In this document: positions 11,456-22,348 of the stretch, piece by piece | How positions within the stretch are numbered: the stretch's first letter is position 1 | Layout: each line of letters starts with the position of its first letter | NCBI GenBank assembly: GCA_946894095.1 | Contig: OX335652.1 | Span: forward strand, 8,269,001 to 8,333,000 | Length of the DNA: 64,000 bases | DNA from: Incurvaria masculella | Lineage: Eukaryota; Arthropoda; Insecta; Lepidoptera; Incurvariidae | Reading direction: 5' to 3' | The notes under the pieces: generated by a model | Seen by the model: only the letters and a program-made list of their open reading frames with translations | The model's database searches: none | What the model was told of the DNA's origin: nothing | Program-made: the position numbers and the translations under genes

Positions 11456-11740
11456 TTCAATATGTGTGATTGCGTAAGTGTGCGTGTGCGCCGACCTTTG
11501 CTCGAGGCAACGAAACGCTCGAGGCGCGGGGCTTTGGAGTGTGGTGGCAAAGATAATACTAATAATTACTTTGGTGGTGCATAATCGAATGTACCTAAAG
11601 CGAGCGCGTAGTTGGGAGCTGGCGAGCATTTCGGATGATTTTGGTAAATAAATTGGTCATGTACGTGCATAACTCGTGTATGTTTTCTATGGCAAGTGAC
11701 ACATCTTTATAACCGGCTCGACTCGTAGATTCTAGCAGTT

Positions 11741-11856
11741 GTATTCAGAGTGAACTGTAATCATTTTATACGGATTATCACTGGACTAACCATGCAAAAT
11801 AATACATAGGACGGACATAATCCGGGTCGTCAAGTTAGACCGCCCACTCTGAATAC
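11741..11856. mobile_element. short MITE with GTATTCAGAGTG termini
   Basis: GTATTCAGAGTG at the left and CACTCTGAATAC at the right are exact 12-bp inverted repeats around about 90 AT-rich bases. Relatives lie at 51817-51906 and a single end at about 60421-60446. No ORF. Confidence 0.6.
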
Positions 11857-11860
11857 TACT

Positions 11861-11995
11861 TTTTTAGGGTTCCGTACCCAAAGGATGCCAACTCCGCTCC
11901 CCGTCCGTCCATCCGTCCGTCTGTCACAGGGCTCTATCTTATGAACCGTAATAAGTAGGAAGGTGAAATTTTCACAGAGTATGTATGTATTTTAT
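11861..11995 (+). repeat. CCGT-core repeat, truncated copy
   Basis: It begins TTTTTAGGGTTCCGTACCCA, passes through CCGTCCGTCCATCCGTCCGT and CACAGGGCTCTATCTTATGA, and stops in TTTTCACAGAG, about 120 bases in. A fuller copy in the same direction follows at once. Confidence 0.8.
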
Positions 11996-12006
11996 TTATT
12001 TATTAC

Positions 12007-12318
12007 TTTTTAGGGTTCCGTACCCAAAGGGTGAAAACGGAACCCTATTACTAAGCCTCCGCTGTCCGTCCGTCCGTCCGTCCGTCCGTCTGTCCGTCTG
12101 TCACAGGGCTGTATCTCAGTAACCGTAACAGGTAGACAGTTGAAATTTTCACAGAGTGTGTATTTATTTTGCCGCTATAACAACATATAGGTAAGATTAA
12201 AAAATAATTAAAATTAAAGGGGGCTCCCATACAAAAAACGTGATTTTTTTGTTTTTTTTTTCTACGATGGTACGGAACCCTTCGTGTGCGAGTCCGACTC
12301 GCACTTGGCCGGTTTTTA
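12007..12318 (+). repeat. CCGT-core repeat, full copy
   Basis: This is the reference copy. The left end is TTTTTAGGGTTCCGTACCCA. Then come a (CCGT)n core, GGGCTGTATCTCAGTAACCG, TTGAAATTTTCACAGAG, GCCGCTATAACAACATATAG, GGGGGCTCCCATACAAAAAA and the right end GGTACGGAACCCTTCGTGTG with the palindrome GTGCGAGTCCGACTCGCAC and TTGGCCGGTTTTT. AGGGTTCCGTACC near one end and GGTACGGAACCCT near the other are inverted. No ORF; a non-autonomous element by structure, class undetermined. Confidence 0.85.
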
Positions 12319-12479
12319 ATATGTTGTTATATGATTAAAAAAGTAAATAAAATGTTATACCCACCGGATTTTTCTTTGAATTAAAAAAAATAAGTGCATT
12401 TTATGTTTCCTTCATATTGACTTTTATGTGGCTAGAGAAAATTGATAATGTATTCAACTTATCAGTATATTCACTCCAT

Positions 12480-15400
12480 TAGCATGAAAAAAGATCGTCT
12501 GTGTATAAAGTATCGGTGAAAATGCGTCTTAACAATGTTTTAAATTTTAAATGTATGGAAATAAAAATACCGTCCATCTTTTTTCGCTTATGGAGTCTTT
12601 GACTTGCTATCCTTAATGGTGAAAACCTCATTTCAATCTGACCATTAATTTCCGATATATTCGCATGTCAATGCTGTCAAAATTGTACAGTAAAATTTCA
12701 AAAATATAATTAAAAGGAATTTTTACCGATTTAAAAAAAAAATGAAAAATATGTTCAATATCGAAAATAGGCAACGTTCAATAGGTGAAAATGCCTTAAA
12801 CAATGTTTTAAATTTAAAAGTATGTAAAATTTACTGTTTTGAGTGTATTCAAATGCGAATATCTCGTTATTGAGTCGTCAGATTTTAATTAAGTTTTCAT
12901 CATTTAAAATAACAGGTTGAAGACTCCATTAGCAAACAAAGATGAACGGTATTCATATTTTCACACATTTAAAATTTTCAAATTTTTTGAAAGGAATTTT
13001 AAAGAAAGAGGCATTTATACCGATACAAATGTTTATACCGTATACACAGATTTAAATGAGGTTTTCACCATTAGAGATAGCTCGGCAAAGACTCCATTAG
13101 CAAAAAATATGGAACCAAAAATTATGAAAATTACATACAAAACTTTTTTGTGTTATATCTTGTACGATGGTACGGAACCCTTCGTGTGCGAGTCAGACTC
13201 GCACATGGCCGGTTTTTCATGCCCATGGAGTCGTTGACGTGTTATTTTAAATGATGAAAACTTCATTAAAATCTGACGACTAATTTACGAGATATTCGCA
13301 TTTTAATACGCTCAAAACAGTAAATTTTCAATACCTTTATATTTAAAACATTGTTAAAGGCATTTTCACCGATCCAATGTTATCTATTTTTGATTTAGAA
13401 CACATTTTTCATGTTTTTATCAGACCGGTGAACAAGCCTCTTTAAAATTGTTTTAAGTTTTAAATGTATGGAAAATGTACTGTTTCGACAGTATTCACAT
13501 GCGAATATCTCGGAAATTAATAGTCAGATTTTAATAAAGTTTTCACCATTCAAAGTAATAGGTTGAAGACTCCATGAGCAAACAAAGATCAACGGTATTT
13601 ATATTTTCACACATTTAAAATTTTCAAAGGTTTTTAAACGAATTTTAAAGAAAGAGGCATTTATACCGATGCAAATGTATGTACCGTATATACAGATTTG
13701 AATAAGGTTTTCCCCATTAGAGATAGCACGTCAAATACTCCATAAGCAAAAAATATGGAATTAAAAAATTGTCAAAATTACGTACAAAACTTTTTTGTGT
13801 TATGCCTTGTAAGACGGTACGGAACCCTTCGTGTGCGAGTCAGACTCGCACATGGCCGGTTTTTCATGCTCATGGAGTCGTTGAAGTGTTATTTAAAATG
13901 ATGAAAACTTCATTAAAATCTGACGACTAATTTATGATATATTCGCATTTGAATGAGCTCAAAACAGTACATTTTCAATACCTTAACATTTAAAACATTG
14001 TTAAAGGCATTTGTACCAATCTAACGTTTTCTATTTTCGATATAGAACACATTTTTCATGTTTTTTTTAGACCTGTGAAAACGCCTTTAAAAATTGTTTT
14101 AAGTTTTAAATGTATTGAAAATGTACTGTTTCGACATTATTCACATGCGAATATCTCAGAAATTAATGGTCAGATTTAAATAAAGTTTTCACCATTCAAA
14201 ATAACAGGTTGAAGACGCCATGAGAAAACAAATAACATATTTAAAATTTTCAAAAATTTTTGAAGGAATTTTAAAGAAAGAGGTATTTATACCGATACAA
14301 ATGTGTGTACCGTATATACTGATTTCAATGAGGTTTTCACCATTAGAGATAGCACGTCAAAGACTCCATAAGCAAAAAATATGGAATTAAAAATAGTCAA
14401 AATTACATACAACACTCTTTTGTGTTATGTCTTGTATGACGGTACGGAACCCTTCGTGTGCGAGTCAGACTCGCACATGGCCGATTTTTCATGCTCATGG
14501 AGTCGTTCACGTGTTATTTTAAATGATCAAAACTGTATTAAAATCTGACGACTAATTTACGAGATATTCGCATTCGAATGCGCTCAAAACAGTAAATTTT
14601 CAATACTTTTAAATTTAAAACATTGTTAAGGGCACTTTCACCGATCCAACGTTATCTATATTCGATATAGAACACATTTTTCATGTTTTTTTAGATCGGT
14701 GAAAATGCATTTCAAAAATTGTTTCAAATTTAAATGTATGGAAAATGTACTGTTTCGACAATATTCACATGCGAATATCTCAGATATTAATGGTCAGATT
14801 TAAATAAAGTTTTCACTATTCAAAGTAATAGGTTGAAGACTCCATGAGCAAACAAAGATCAACGGTATTCATATTTTCACACATTTAAAATTTTCAAAGG
14901 TTTTTAAACGAATTTTAAAGAAAGAGGCATTTATACCGATGCAAATGTATGTACCGTATTTACAGATTTAAATGACGTTTTCACCATTAGAGATAGCACG
15001 TCAAAGACTCCATAAGAAAAACATATGGAATAAAAAAAAAGTTAAGATTACATGCAAAACTTGTTTGTGTTATGTCTTGTTCGACGGTACGGAACCCTTC
15101 GTGTGCGAGTCAGACTCGCACATGGCCGGTTTTTCATGCTCATGGAGTCGTTCACGTGTTATTTTAAATGATCAAAACTGTATTAAAATCTGACGACTAA
15201 TTTACGAGATATTCGCCTTCGAATGCGCTCAAAACAGTAAATTTTCAATACCTTTACATTTAAAACATTGTTAAAGCCATTTTAACCGATCCAACGTTTT
15301 CTATTTTCGTAATAGAACACATTTTCTTTAGACCGGTGAAAACGCCTTTTAAAAATTGTTTTAAGTTTTTAATGTATGGAAATTTTACTGTTTCGACAGT

Positions 15401-15720
15401 ATTCACTTGCGAATATCTTGGAAATTAATGGTCAGATTTAAATGAGATTTTCACCATTAAAGATAGCACACCAGAGACTCCATAAACAAAAAAGATGGAC
15501 GGTATATATATTTCATACATTTAAAATTTAAAAAAATGTTTTGAGACATTTTGACCGGTACTTTATACACCGACGATCTTTTTTTATGCTTATGGAGTCT
15601 TCAACGTGTTATTTGAATTGATGAAACTTTACTAAAATCTGATGAGTAATTAACTAGATATTCGCATTTGAATACGCTCGAAACAGTAAATTTTCCATAC
15701 TTTTAAATGTATGGTCAGTA
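12480..15720. repeat. tandem array of about 640-bp units, each a long imperfect palindrome
   Basis: Five consecutive units end in ACGGAACCCTTCGTGTGCGA, GTCAGACTCGCACATGGCCG and GTTTTTCATG. Unit ends fall near 13217, 13863, 14487 and 15133, giving spacings of about 646, 624 and 646; the last unit is partial. In each, CATGGAGTCGTT, AAAATCTGACGACTAATTTA and GAGATATTCGCATTT are followed about 150 bases later by their reverse complements (CGAATATCTC, GTCAGATTT, GACTCCATGAGC), giving arms of about 180 bases around an AT-rich centre. Each unit carries the right end of the CCGT repeat, so the array arose by amplifying a piece that includes that end. ORFs here are by-products. Confidence 0.8.
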
Positions 15721-15837
15721 TTATATGACCGGTGTAAGCGAATTGCGGGGTATTTCACAGGCGTGCTCGGGTCTAGCGCTTTCGGCTCCTATTTGCCCTG
15801 ACGCCCAAGGCACAACATAATTCAATAAGTAAATATA

Positions 15838-15935
15838 CTTTTTCGTACTAAGCTAGTGCGGCACTGAATCCAAGAACGTGATATATCACGTTCTTCATTC
15901 ATGAATGTATGTATAATCCACCGTGAATCAATTTG
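15838..15935 (+). repeat. TTTTTCGTACTAA dispersed repeat with a 24-bp perfect palindrome
   Basis: TACTTTTTCGTACTAAGC and TGAATGTATGTATAATCCAC resemble sequence at 4665-4735 and 40925-41060. A perfect 24-bp palindrome, half-site AAGAACGTGATA, lies at 15872-15895. Confidence 0.55.
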
Positions 15936-16259
15936 TGATTTATAAATATGTAGTTTATCTAATTTCAGTGATTTATCTTCGCGGAATCATCTTGCATAAA
16001 AATAAAATAACTCAAATTGTATTCAACTTTTACCAAAGTATTTTACTCATTTACATGTGTATATTCGACGATCACTAGCAATTACAAAAGAATAATACCT
16101 TTATCAAATTGGCGAATTAATTAATTCAAATTTCACATCACACTTTATAAACTCTTGTCCATTATGCAGGTACTACGCATGAAAACGAACTATACATAAG
16201 TATCACCAAAGATAATACTAATAATTACTTCGTAATCGGTATCACTAACACAGGCTAAA

Positions 16260-16895
16260 CCCTTTCTTACCGCCGCCACCGTTCCCACGCCACCGCGCCG
16301 CACTGCCTCCGCACCGCGCCGCCTACCACCCGCTTTCGCCAAGCTATTTTAGCGCGAAATTCAATGTTACGTTATACGCTGCAAAACTGACTGGCATGTA
16401 AATTTTTTGTTAGATTCTGTTAAAAGTATGTTCGTCTATATCATTTATTATCATTATAATTTAAAAAATGGGCGGGCAAATTATGCGGTTTACTTTATTT
16501 GGCCATTAGCAAAATATATGTGTTGCCAGTAACAAATTTGTTGGATTCGTTGAAATTATCGATCTGATAAGAATTAAAAACAAATGTGTGACGACAGATT
16601 GGGCTGCCCAATTCTGCCAAGTTTATGAGAGCGAAAACTGTGTATTTTTAAAAAAAAACTCGCTTTTGTGTAAAAAAGTTGTTGGATTCCTGAACACATA
16701 TATACCTATTAACCCATTTTATTAGACATTGAAAAGAAATTTGGCGGGCCATTTTTGCAGCAAATGATACAGCATATTTTGTGTTTTTGGCCAAAATACC
16801 TAAGTTCCGGGAAAAAAAAATGTTAGATTCTGAGTCATTCATTTTTAAAACCTGTATTTGTACACATTCTGAAGATTTCATGGACGGACGATTTA
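16260..16895 (-). repeat. right arm of the 6-kb inverted-repeat structure
   Basis: The reverse complement of 10836-11455 in the same order: TTTAGCGCGAAATTC, GTTGGATTCCTGAACACATA, TTAACCCATTTTATTAGACA, GAAGATTTCATGGACGGACG and the outer end ATTTAGTG. With the left arm it bounds 4.8 kb containing two CCGT repeats and the palindromic array. Confidence 0.75.
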
Positions 16896-17588
16896 GTGCT
16901 TTGGTAAGCCCCAAATTTTAGCTTCATTCATTGGCGTAGATAGTGAGGCGAGACGAGCGAGAACGAGCGACCTTGAGCTCGCTATAAACATCTTAATCGC
17001 TCCAGAAGATCAAGAAAGTAAAACTGTATGGTTTATTAATATTACAGACGAACGTCATCAGTATTACTCGGAAGACATAATGATCAAAATGTATGTGTCA
17101 GTATGTCAATGGGAGTCACTCAAAGTTTTTCTGAGAGGAATGGTTGCTCTTCATAGGAAATATAATGAATGGCCCATTGTCATGGAAATTATATGCCTGC
17201 GTACTCCTAAACATAGTTACTTTAATACTGAGAAAATATTCGTTTGTAATGAGGTAAAAAATATTATTGCCAGCAATATGATTGATCACAACAGTTCTTA
17301 CTTCTACGAGCATTAATATTAATTGCTCAATTATTGTTAATTACCATCAAGTTGAACTTGAACTCGCTTGACGACCAGTGACACAGAGCTAAAGTTATGT
17401 TTAGATTATATTGAACCAAACCTTCAATTCACCTGTGACATTAATATATATATTATAAATATAACGTGTGATTGATTGTTCCAAGTTAAATAAACGATTT
17501 TTCTCCTGAAATTATTATTTGCCTCTTGAATATTGCAGAATTAACAGTGAGCGAAAAGTGATTTATTTGGATATATTTCTAGATGTCT
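16896..17588. other. unassigned stretch with one longer open frame
   Basis: An open frame of about 140 codons runs on the plus strand from 16897 to 17316 directly after the inverted-repeat arm. No domain or family was recognised, and its length is within what chance allows in 64 kb. A (T)ATTAATATTACAG acceptor-like site lies inside it near 17047. Confidence 0.3.
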
Positions 17589-17594
17589 TTAAGG

Positions 17595-17959
17595 TCGGCC
17601 CGTAAGCATCAGAAAATTTCGCCTCCCATACAAACGTAGTTTACTAATAATTTGAAAACCACTATTCCAACATACTTGATATTTGGTATCTAATATAAGG
17701 CTACAAATATCTGTGTCTGCATGCCTTTGTTTTTTCGGTAAATGTATTCTGGGTCAAACCACAGAGAAAACAAAATTCGTATGAAGATTTTCTTTTTGCT
17801 TTCATTTCATTCGGTTTGGATTTTTCAAAAAACAAAATCATGCAGACACAGATATTTGTTACCTGATAATATATATTAAATATCAATTCAATTGGAATAG
17901 CGGTTTCCAAATGATTCGTAAACTACGTTTGTATGGGGAGCATAGCTTACGGGCCGTTC
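17595..17959. mobile_element. MITE with long TIRs and TTAA-type target duplication
   Basis: The left TIR reads TCGGCCCGTAAGCATCAGAA then AATTTCGCCTCCCATACAAA; the right TIR ends GCTTACGGGCCGTTC. The element is flanked by TTAAGG on both sides (17589-17594 and 17960-17965). TTAA-containing duplications are typical of piggyBac-mobilised elements, which is inference here. Relatives: 33838-34207, 35455-35548 and 54748-55336. Confidence 0.75.
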
Positions 17960-18059
17960 TTAAGGCGGCCATACACCACGCTGCCTATCGTCCAATAGGC
18001 CTTACGCTGCTGATCAGATCAAGTAAAACTGACCGTTAGTGGGCGTGAATTGGCATGAC

Positions 18060-18970
18060 TGCCATAACTGCCGCGGCCGTCTACATGTGAGGCCCACTGA
18101 TGTCCGCGTAGTACCCGGCCGGTTGACCTTGACACGTAAACCGGGTCGCCGGGACGCCGCGCCGGAAATCCATGGCCTTTCGTAGCGTTATCTTACCTGA
18201 CAACCGGTGTGAATATCTACGTTGAAGCCTGACGGTCGACCTTGAAACGTGAACCGGGTCACCGGGTCACCGGGACGCCCCGGTTAGCATCTGCAATCAG
18301 TGGTCCTTGGTGTCAATGGCCACGTAGTAGTTTGATGGCCGACCTTGACCAAATACACCGGCGGCAGTGCGATTAAGAAGCACGAAACGGGGGAGGTTTG
18401 TTTTATCTGAAATTATTGTATTACGAAATGGAGGCACCGCCAACCGGCAGCGCGATTATGAAGCACGAAAAGTGTAGGTTTTGCACCTACTCTAATCTGA
18501 CAGCAAACTGACAGTTTGTGTACGAAAAAGTTTGTTTCAGATGCAGCACCTACACCTAATTTCGTCCTTTGTAATCGCACTGCGGGTAACCGGGATCCCA
18601 CTCCGCATCTGCAATCCACTGTTCTTTGATTGTGTCCTGTTCCATAAAAAACCGGCGTCTACCGAGTAGTAGCCTGATGGTCGACCTTGACCGTCGTCTA
18701 GTCACCGGGGCGCCGGTTCGCATCTGAAATTCATGGTCCTTTAGTACCGTTATCGTACCTGGCAACAGGTGTCAATGGCCGCGTTAGCTTGATGATCGAC
18801 CTTGGAACATGAACCGGGTCGCTGGGATGCCACTCCGCATCTGAAATCCACGGTCCGTCGATAGTGTCAAATTACCTGACAACCGGTGTCAATATCCGCG
18901 TAGTAGCCTGATGGTCGACCCTGACACGTGAACCGGGTCGCCGGGTTGCCGCTCCGCGTCTGAAACAAAA
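18060..18970. repeat. GC-rich degenerate minisatellite
   Basis: Repeated blocks GATGGTCGACCTTGACACGT, GAACCGGGTCGCCGGGACGC, GCATCTGAAATCCATGGTCC and CCTGACAACCGGTGTCAATA recur in fixed order near 18100, 18225, 18330, 18670, 18790 and 18905, with a period of about 100-125 bases. A different segment (about 18370-18600) interrupts the series. Base composition differs sharply from the AT-rich surroundings. No ORF stays open through it. Confidence 0.65.
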
Positions 18971-19339
18971 CGACAGGTAGGTTAAAATTTGAATTTATGC
19001 TGAACGCGAAAAAATATGATTGGATAATACAGCATCACATATTATGATACAATGAAATATACAAAATGACTTTTAAAGTCTTCAAAAGCGGCCAGTACTG
19101 CCACTTTGTGCTGACCCGCACAGAGTTTGCTAAGACATCATGTAATGTAACATGTTCATTTAAAATGTCGACGACACTCCACTCAAGAATTTACCTAACC
19201 TGACATCGAATATGTAAATAAGAAAGCGAGGTAAAATTCATTATTCTTTAGAGTAATACGGAGTAATTATTAGTATTATCTTTGGTAGAACTCCTTTCTG
19301 CACCTGGAATCGCAGCCTACTCTCCTAAATTCAAAATCC
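18971..19339. other. unassigned stretch
   Basis: It contains a minus-strand copy of AAAGATAATACTAATAATTA (about 19266-19290), also present at about 11550 and 16206. Nothing else recognised. Confidence 0.4.
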
Positions 19340-19413
19340 TCAAAATGTTTGGATAAACATTTTGGAACGATTCCGTTCGTGGACATACTCGTAACAAATT
19401 GGCACGATGGTGG

Positions 19414-19662
19414 TGTAGCGACCTAGCGCCCTCTACTGAGAGCTGCTAGTTTCACATGCCACATACCAACAAAAACACATGCACAGAAGTTAGTTAACAT
19501 GGCGGGCGCTAGATGGTGCTACCCGCTAGACATGAAGTCTATATCGCACTAACGAAGTTTCCCAGCGAGTTAACATATATACAACATTCAAATCACGACT
19601 AGTGGAGAGCAGCTGCGCAGCCGTGGGTCTCAAGACCTGACCCACCTTTTCATCTCTCCACA
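19414..19662. repeat. left LTR
   Basis: 249 bp, TG...CA ends; close to identical with 20096-20344 (for example CATACCAAC versus CACATCAAC, GGTGCTACC versus GGCGCTACC). Confidence 0.9.
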
Positions 19663-20095
19663 GTGGTGACCCCGACTTGATCCAGCATCCCGACGTGATT
19701 CTACAACAACAACCACGCCTCCTCTAGTCACAACAAGGTATACTTCAGCAGTCACGACAGTTGCTACCGGCCTCCCACCAGCGGGTCTCACCGGTAGTAA
19801 CTCATGCATGTCGTCATCCAGCATCACTCCAACCCAGCAGAAGAAAAATCAGCTCCATCGTCCTAAGTAGGTGTATCGATACGCCAACTAGGACGCCGGT
19901 AACATCATCACATCTGGCAGCCGTCACCCAGCATCACGACCGACTCACCGCGTCACACTGGGCACCTCCGGCAGCCGTCACCCAGCACCACGACCGACTC
20001 ACCGCGTCACACTGGACACTGTCGACCAGCACCCCGAACCCAGCAGCAACAACATCGTCTTCATGGCAACTTGCCATTCGACTGGGGGAAAGTGA

Positions 20096-20344
20096 TGTAG
20101 CGACCTAGCGCCCTCTACTGAGAGCTGCTAGTTTCACATGCCACACATCAACAAAAACACATGCACAGAAGTTAGTTAACATGGCGGGCGCTAGATGGCG
20201 CTACCCGCTAGACATGAAGTCTATATCGCACTAACGAAGTTTCCCAGCGAGTTAACACATATACAACATTCAAATCACGACTAGTGGAGAGCAGCTGCGC
20301 AGCCGTGGGTCTCAAGACCTGACCCACCTTTTCATCTCTCCACA
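20096..20344. repeat. right LTR
   Basis: 249 bp, preceded directly by the polypurine tract at 20084-20095 and followed by the GTGG target duplication. Confidence 0.9.
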
Positions 20345-20550
20345 GTGGTTTTCGGTGCACGCCACATGGCGGTAGCCTCGTACCGTAGGTTTAAATATTT
20401 AATGAGCTCCTTAATTTTAGTCTGGTCGAGGTTTTTATGGAAGTACGTATTATTTAAATCTATTGGTTCATCGGTTTCGTCTAATGTTGCTTTCTTGTGA
20501 GTATCTAGTGTATATGTCACCGATAATGTGCGATAACTGGTAATGTACAT

Positions 20551-20959
20551 ATTAAATATATATAATCAAAAGATTAACGAATTTTAATAAACAATTCGTT
20601 AGTGAAGGCCGTTAAAGTGCGAAGATTAACGGAATCCAATCAGTGCGATAGGTTAGGTTAGTTTAACTGTTGCATTTAAGTTAATGTGCATGTTAACTAT
20701 ATTAACTAGATAATGTGCACATTCGCTACGAAAAATAAAAATAAATTAATGAAGAAAACGTACTTTAACTGGTTGGTGCGGGCTACCTAGGTAACTAATG
20801 TGAACATTAACGGATATTCGCATATTATCGTTCAAATATACGACGCACTAGGATAATTAAAAACTAGGCTTCAACTTGAGGCCTTGACACAGCAAACGAG
20901 AAATGTATTCTGTGCGAATAACTGAAAAACAATACAAAAGCAAATACATACAGGTCATA
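20551..20959. other. unassigned AT-rich stretch
   Basis: Several TAATGTGCACATT-like motifs recur (20685-20720, 20800-20815), but no regular period or gene was found. Confidence 0.35.
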
Positions 20960-21625
20960 CAGACGTGGAAATAAGATCATGCTCCCATTTATTGTCGGAT
21001 CCAAAATTATAATAAAAACAGCTTTATTTGATCAAACTTGTTGTTTTATGACCATTGTATCCGGAAAATTGTATCTGGTTTCTAATTTATAAGGTTCGAA
21101 ATTTCGAAATTTTCGTGGGTTTTAAACACTGAGTTTTATTCGACGTTGAAACAGAAAAATAGAAAAAGTCTTAGTCATTACATAAATATTTAAAATCAAT
21201 TTGATTTTGGATTGATTTTTGACTACAGATTTGGTGATTTACTTTTAGCTATAAGTTGTTTTGTAAATATTTTTTTTTTTCGAAATTTTCGTGGGTTTTA
21301 AACACTGAGTTTTATTCGACGTTGAAACAGAAAAATAGAAAAAGTCTTAGTCATTACATAAAGATTTAAAATCAATTTGATTTTGGATTGATTTTTGACT
21401 ACAGATTTGGTGATTTACTTTTAGCTATAAGTTGTTTTGTAAATTTTTTTTTTTTTAAATCTATCCAAATCAAACATTATGCGAATTGTTTTCTTTGTGG
21501 ACGTGTTGCATTCTCCTCATAACGAAGAATGTCTTTTTCTTTAAAACAGAGACAGTGCCAGAGCCAACAGAACGATTTTGTGCTGTGCCCGCGAATGAGT
21601 TAAGTAGTCCCGGCGCGGCGGGAAG
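20960..21625 (+). repeat. CCCGCGAATGAG dispersed repeat with a 176-bp internal tandem duplication
   Basis: Blocks AGCTTTATTTGATCAAACTT, TTTTAGCTATAAGTTGTTTT, TTCTTTGTGGACGTGTTGCA and TGCCCGCGAATGAGTTA match 31645-32170 in the same order. Within this copy, 21105-21280 is repeated as 21281-21456 almost exactly; the other copy has a single version. No ORF. Confidence 0.7.
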
Positions 21626-22224
21626 GGAAGTGTAAGTAGGGGAAGAGGACCTACAGTAAGTTTGTATGGTGTATCATGGGTTCCGGACCACGGAACAGTT
21701 CGCATTCGTAATGAAATGCACTCATCCAACTCAGAAAGAGAAAAATTGCTAAATGGAAGCAAATATTAATGTAAAATACATACATAAAATATCAAAATTC
21801 AATAAATCAATATCATATAAAAAATCGTGAAGCGTGAAGAAGGAAATTGAAAAATGCAGATATTTTACAAATTTTAATACGACACACACAATCTCAAATG
21901 CAATCCGAACCAAGGAACTGCTCGCATTACAACGCTTGTCATTTGATTTTAGTAATGTCCAGAAAAATCGATTGAAAACAACATTATCTGAAGCTGATAG
22001 AATTAGTTTTCGTGACGACATTATCAAGATTGATAATTCAACTACAGTATTCGTGTTGTATCGGAATATGTCTAATGTCAAGGTGTTCTAGTTTGTGCAT
22101 AAATGTTTGGCGACATTCCGAATTTTCAGCTTTATTGGTATTGAACCTATCCAGAGTAGGTATGTATCTCGCCGATATCCGATGTAGAAACGCGATTGTA
22201 ACATTACGTATGGTTTTGCAATGA
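21626..22224. other. unassigned stretch
   Basis: Overlapping short frames on both strands (21749-22091) lack any recognised domain. No repeat found. Confidence 0.35.
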
Positions 22225-22348
22225 GGTTTGCAGTTCAGTGCAGCCGTGCTCATAAATGTAAAATCCTGGCATGGCACCTACATAATTCCTTCGAGAATGT
22301 AGTGTATTGGGCATTCAGGCATCCATGTAAGGTTTCATAAAAAAATCA
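22225..22348 (+). mobile_element. SINE 3' half (Metulj-like family)
   Basis: TTCAGTGCAGCCGTGCTCAT, TGGCATGGCACCTACATAAT and CATCCATGTAAGGTTTCATA followed by A residues. The 5' half is missing. Confidence 0.6.

Larger units (their letters stand above)
19414..20344. mobile_element. complete non-autonomous LTR retrotransposon (TRIM-like), 931 bp
   Basis: Two 249-bp direct LTRs (19414-19662 and 20096-20344) start TGTAGCGACCTAGCGCCCTC and end CTCTCCACA. They differ at about five positions. A 4-bp duplication, GTGG, flanks the element (19410-19413 and 20345-20348). A candidate primer binding site, TGGTGACCCCGACTTGAT, follows the left LTR, and the purine tract GGGGGAAAGTGA precedes the right LTR. 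The 433-bp interior has no gag or pol; it has a 53-bp direct duplication (19918-19970 and 19971-20023). Transposition would need proteins from a relative. Superfamily undecided (Gypsy or BEL). Confidence 0.9.
19340..20550 (-). pseudogene. LINE C-terminal remnant split by an LTR element
   Basis: The right part (20349-20550) reads on the minus strand DETDEPIDLNNTYFHKN, IKELIKYLNLRYEATAMW and RAPKTT. Removing the LTR element and one copy of its GTGG duplication joins this frame without a break to 19340-19409, which continues IVPICYEYVHERN and stops at a TGA. KY.L..E.TAMW followed by TIIVPI resembles the region downstream of the RT domain in lepidopteran LINE-encoded proteins, from memory. After IVPI the expected motif is lost, so the LINE was already decayed. 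No RT catalytic motif is present. Confidence 0.5.

Noticed and set aside
12917..13237. 106-codon frame
   Set aside because: It lies wholly within the palindromic tandem array and ends in the CCGT repeat's GTGCGAGTC end.
16897..17316. Plus-strand open frame of about 140 codons
   Set aside because: No recognised domain, start far inside the frame, and the length is within chance for 64 kb of AT-rich DNA.
19761..20108. 115-codon frame inside the LTR element
   Set aside because: It spans a 53-bp duplication that is not a multiple of three and has no gag features.
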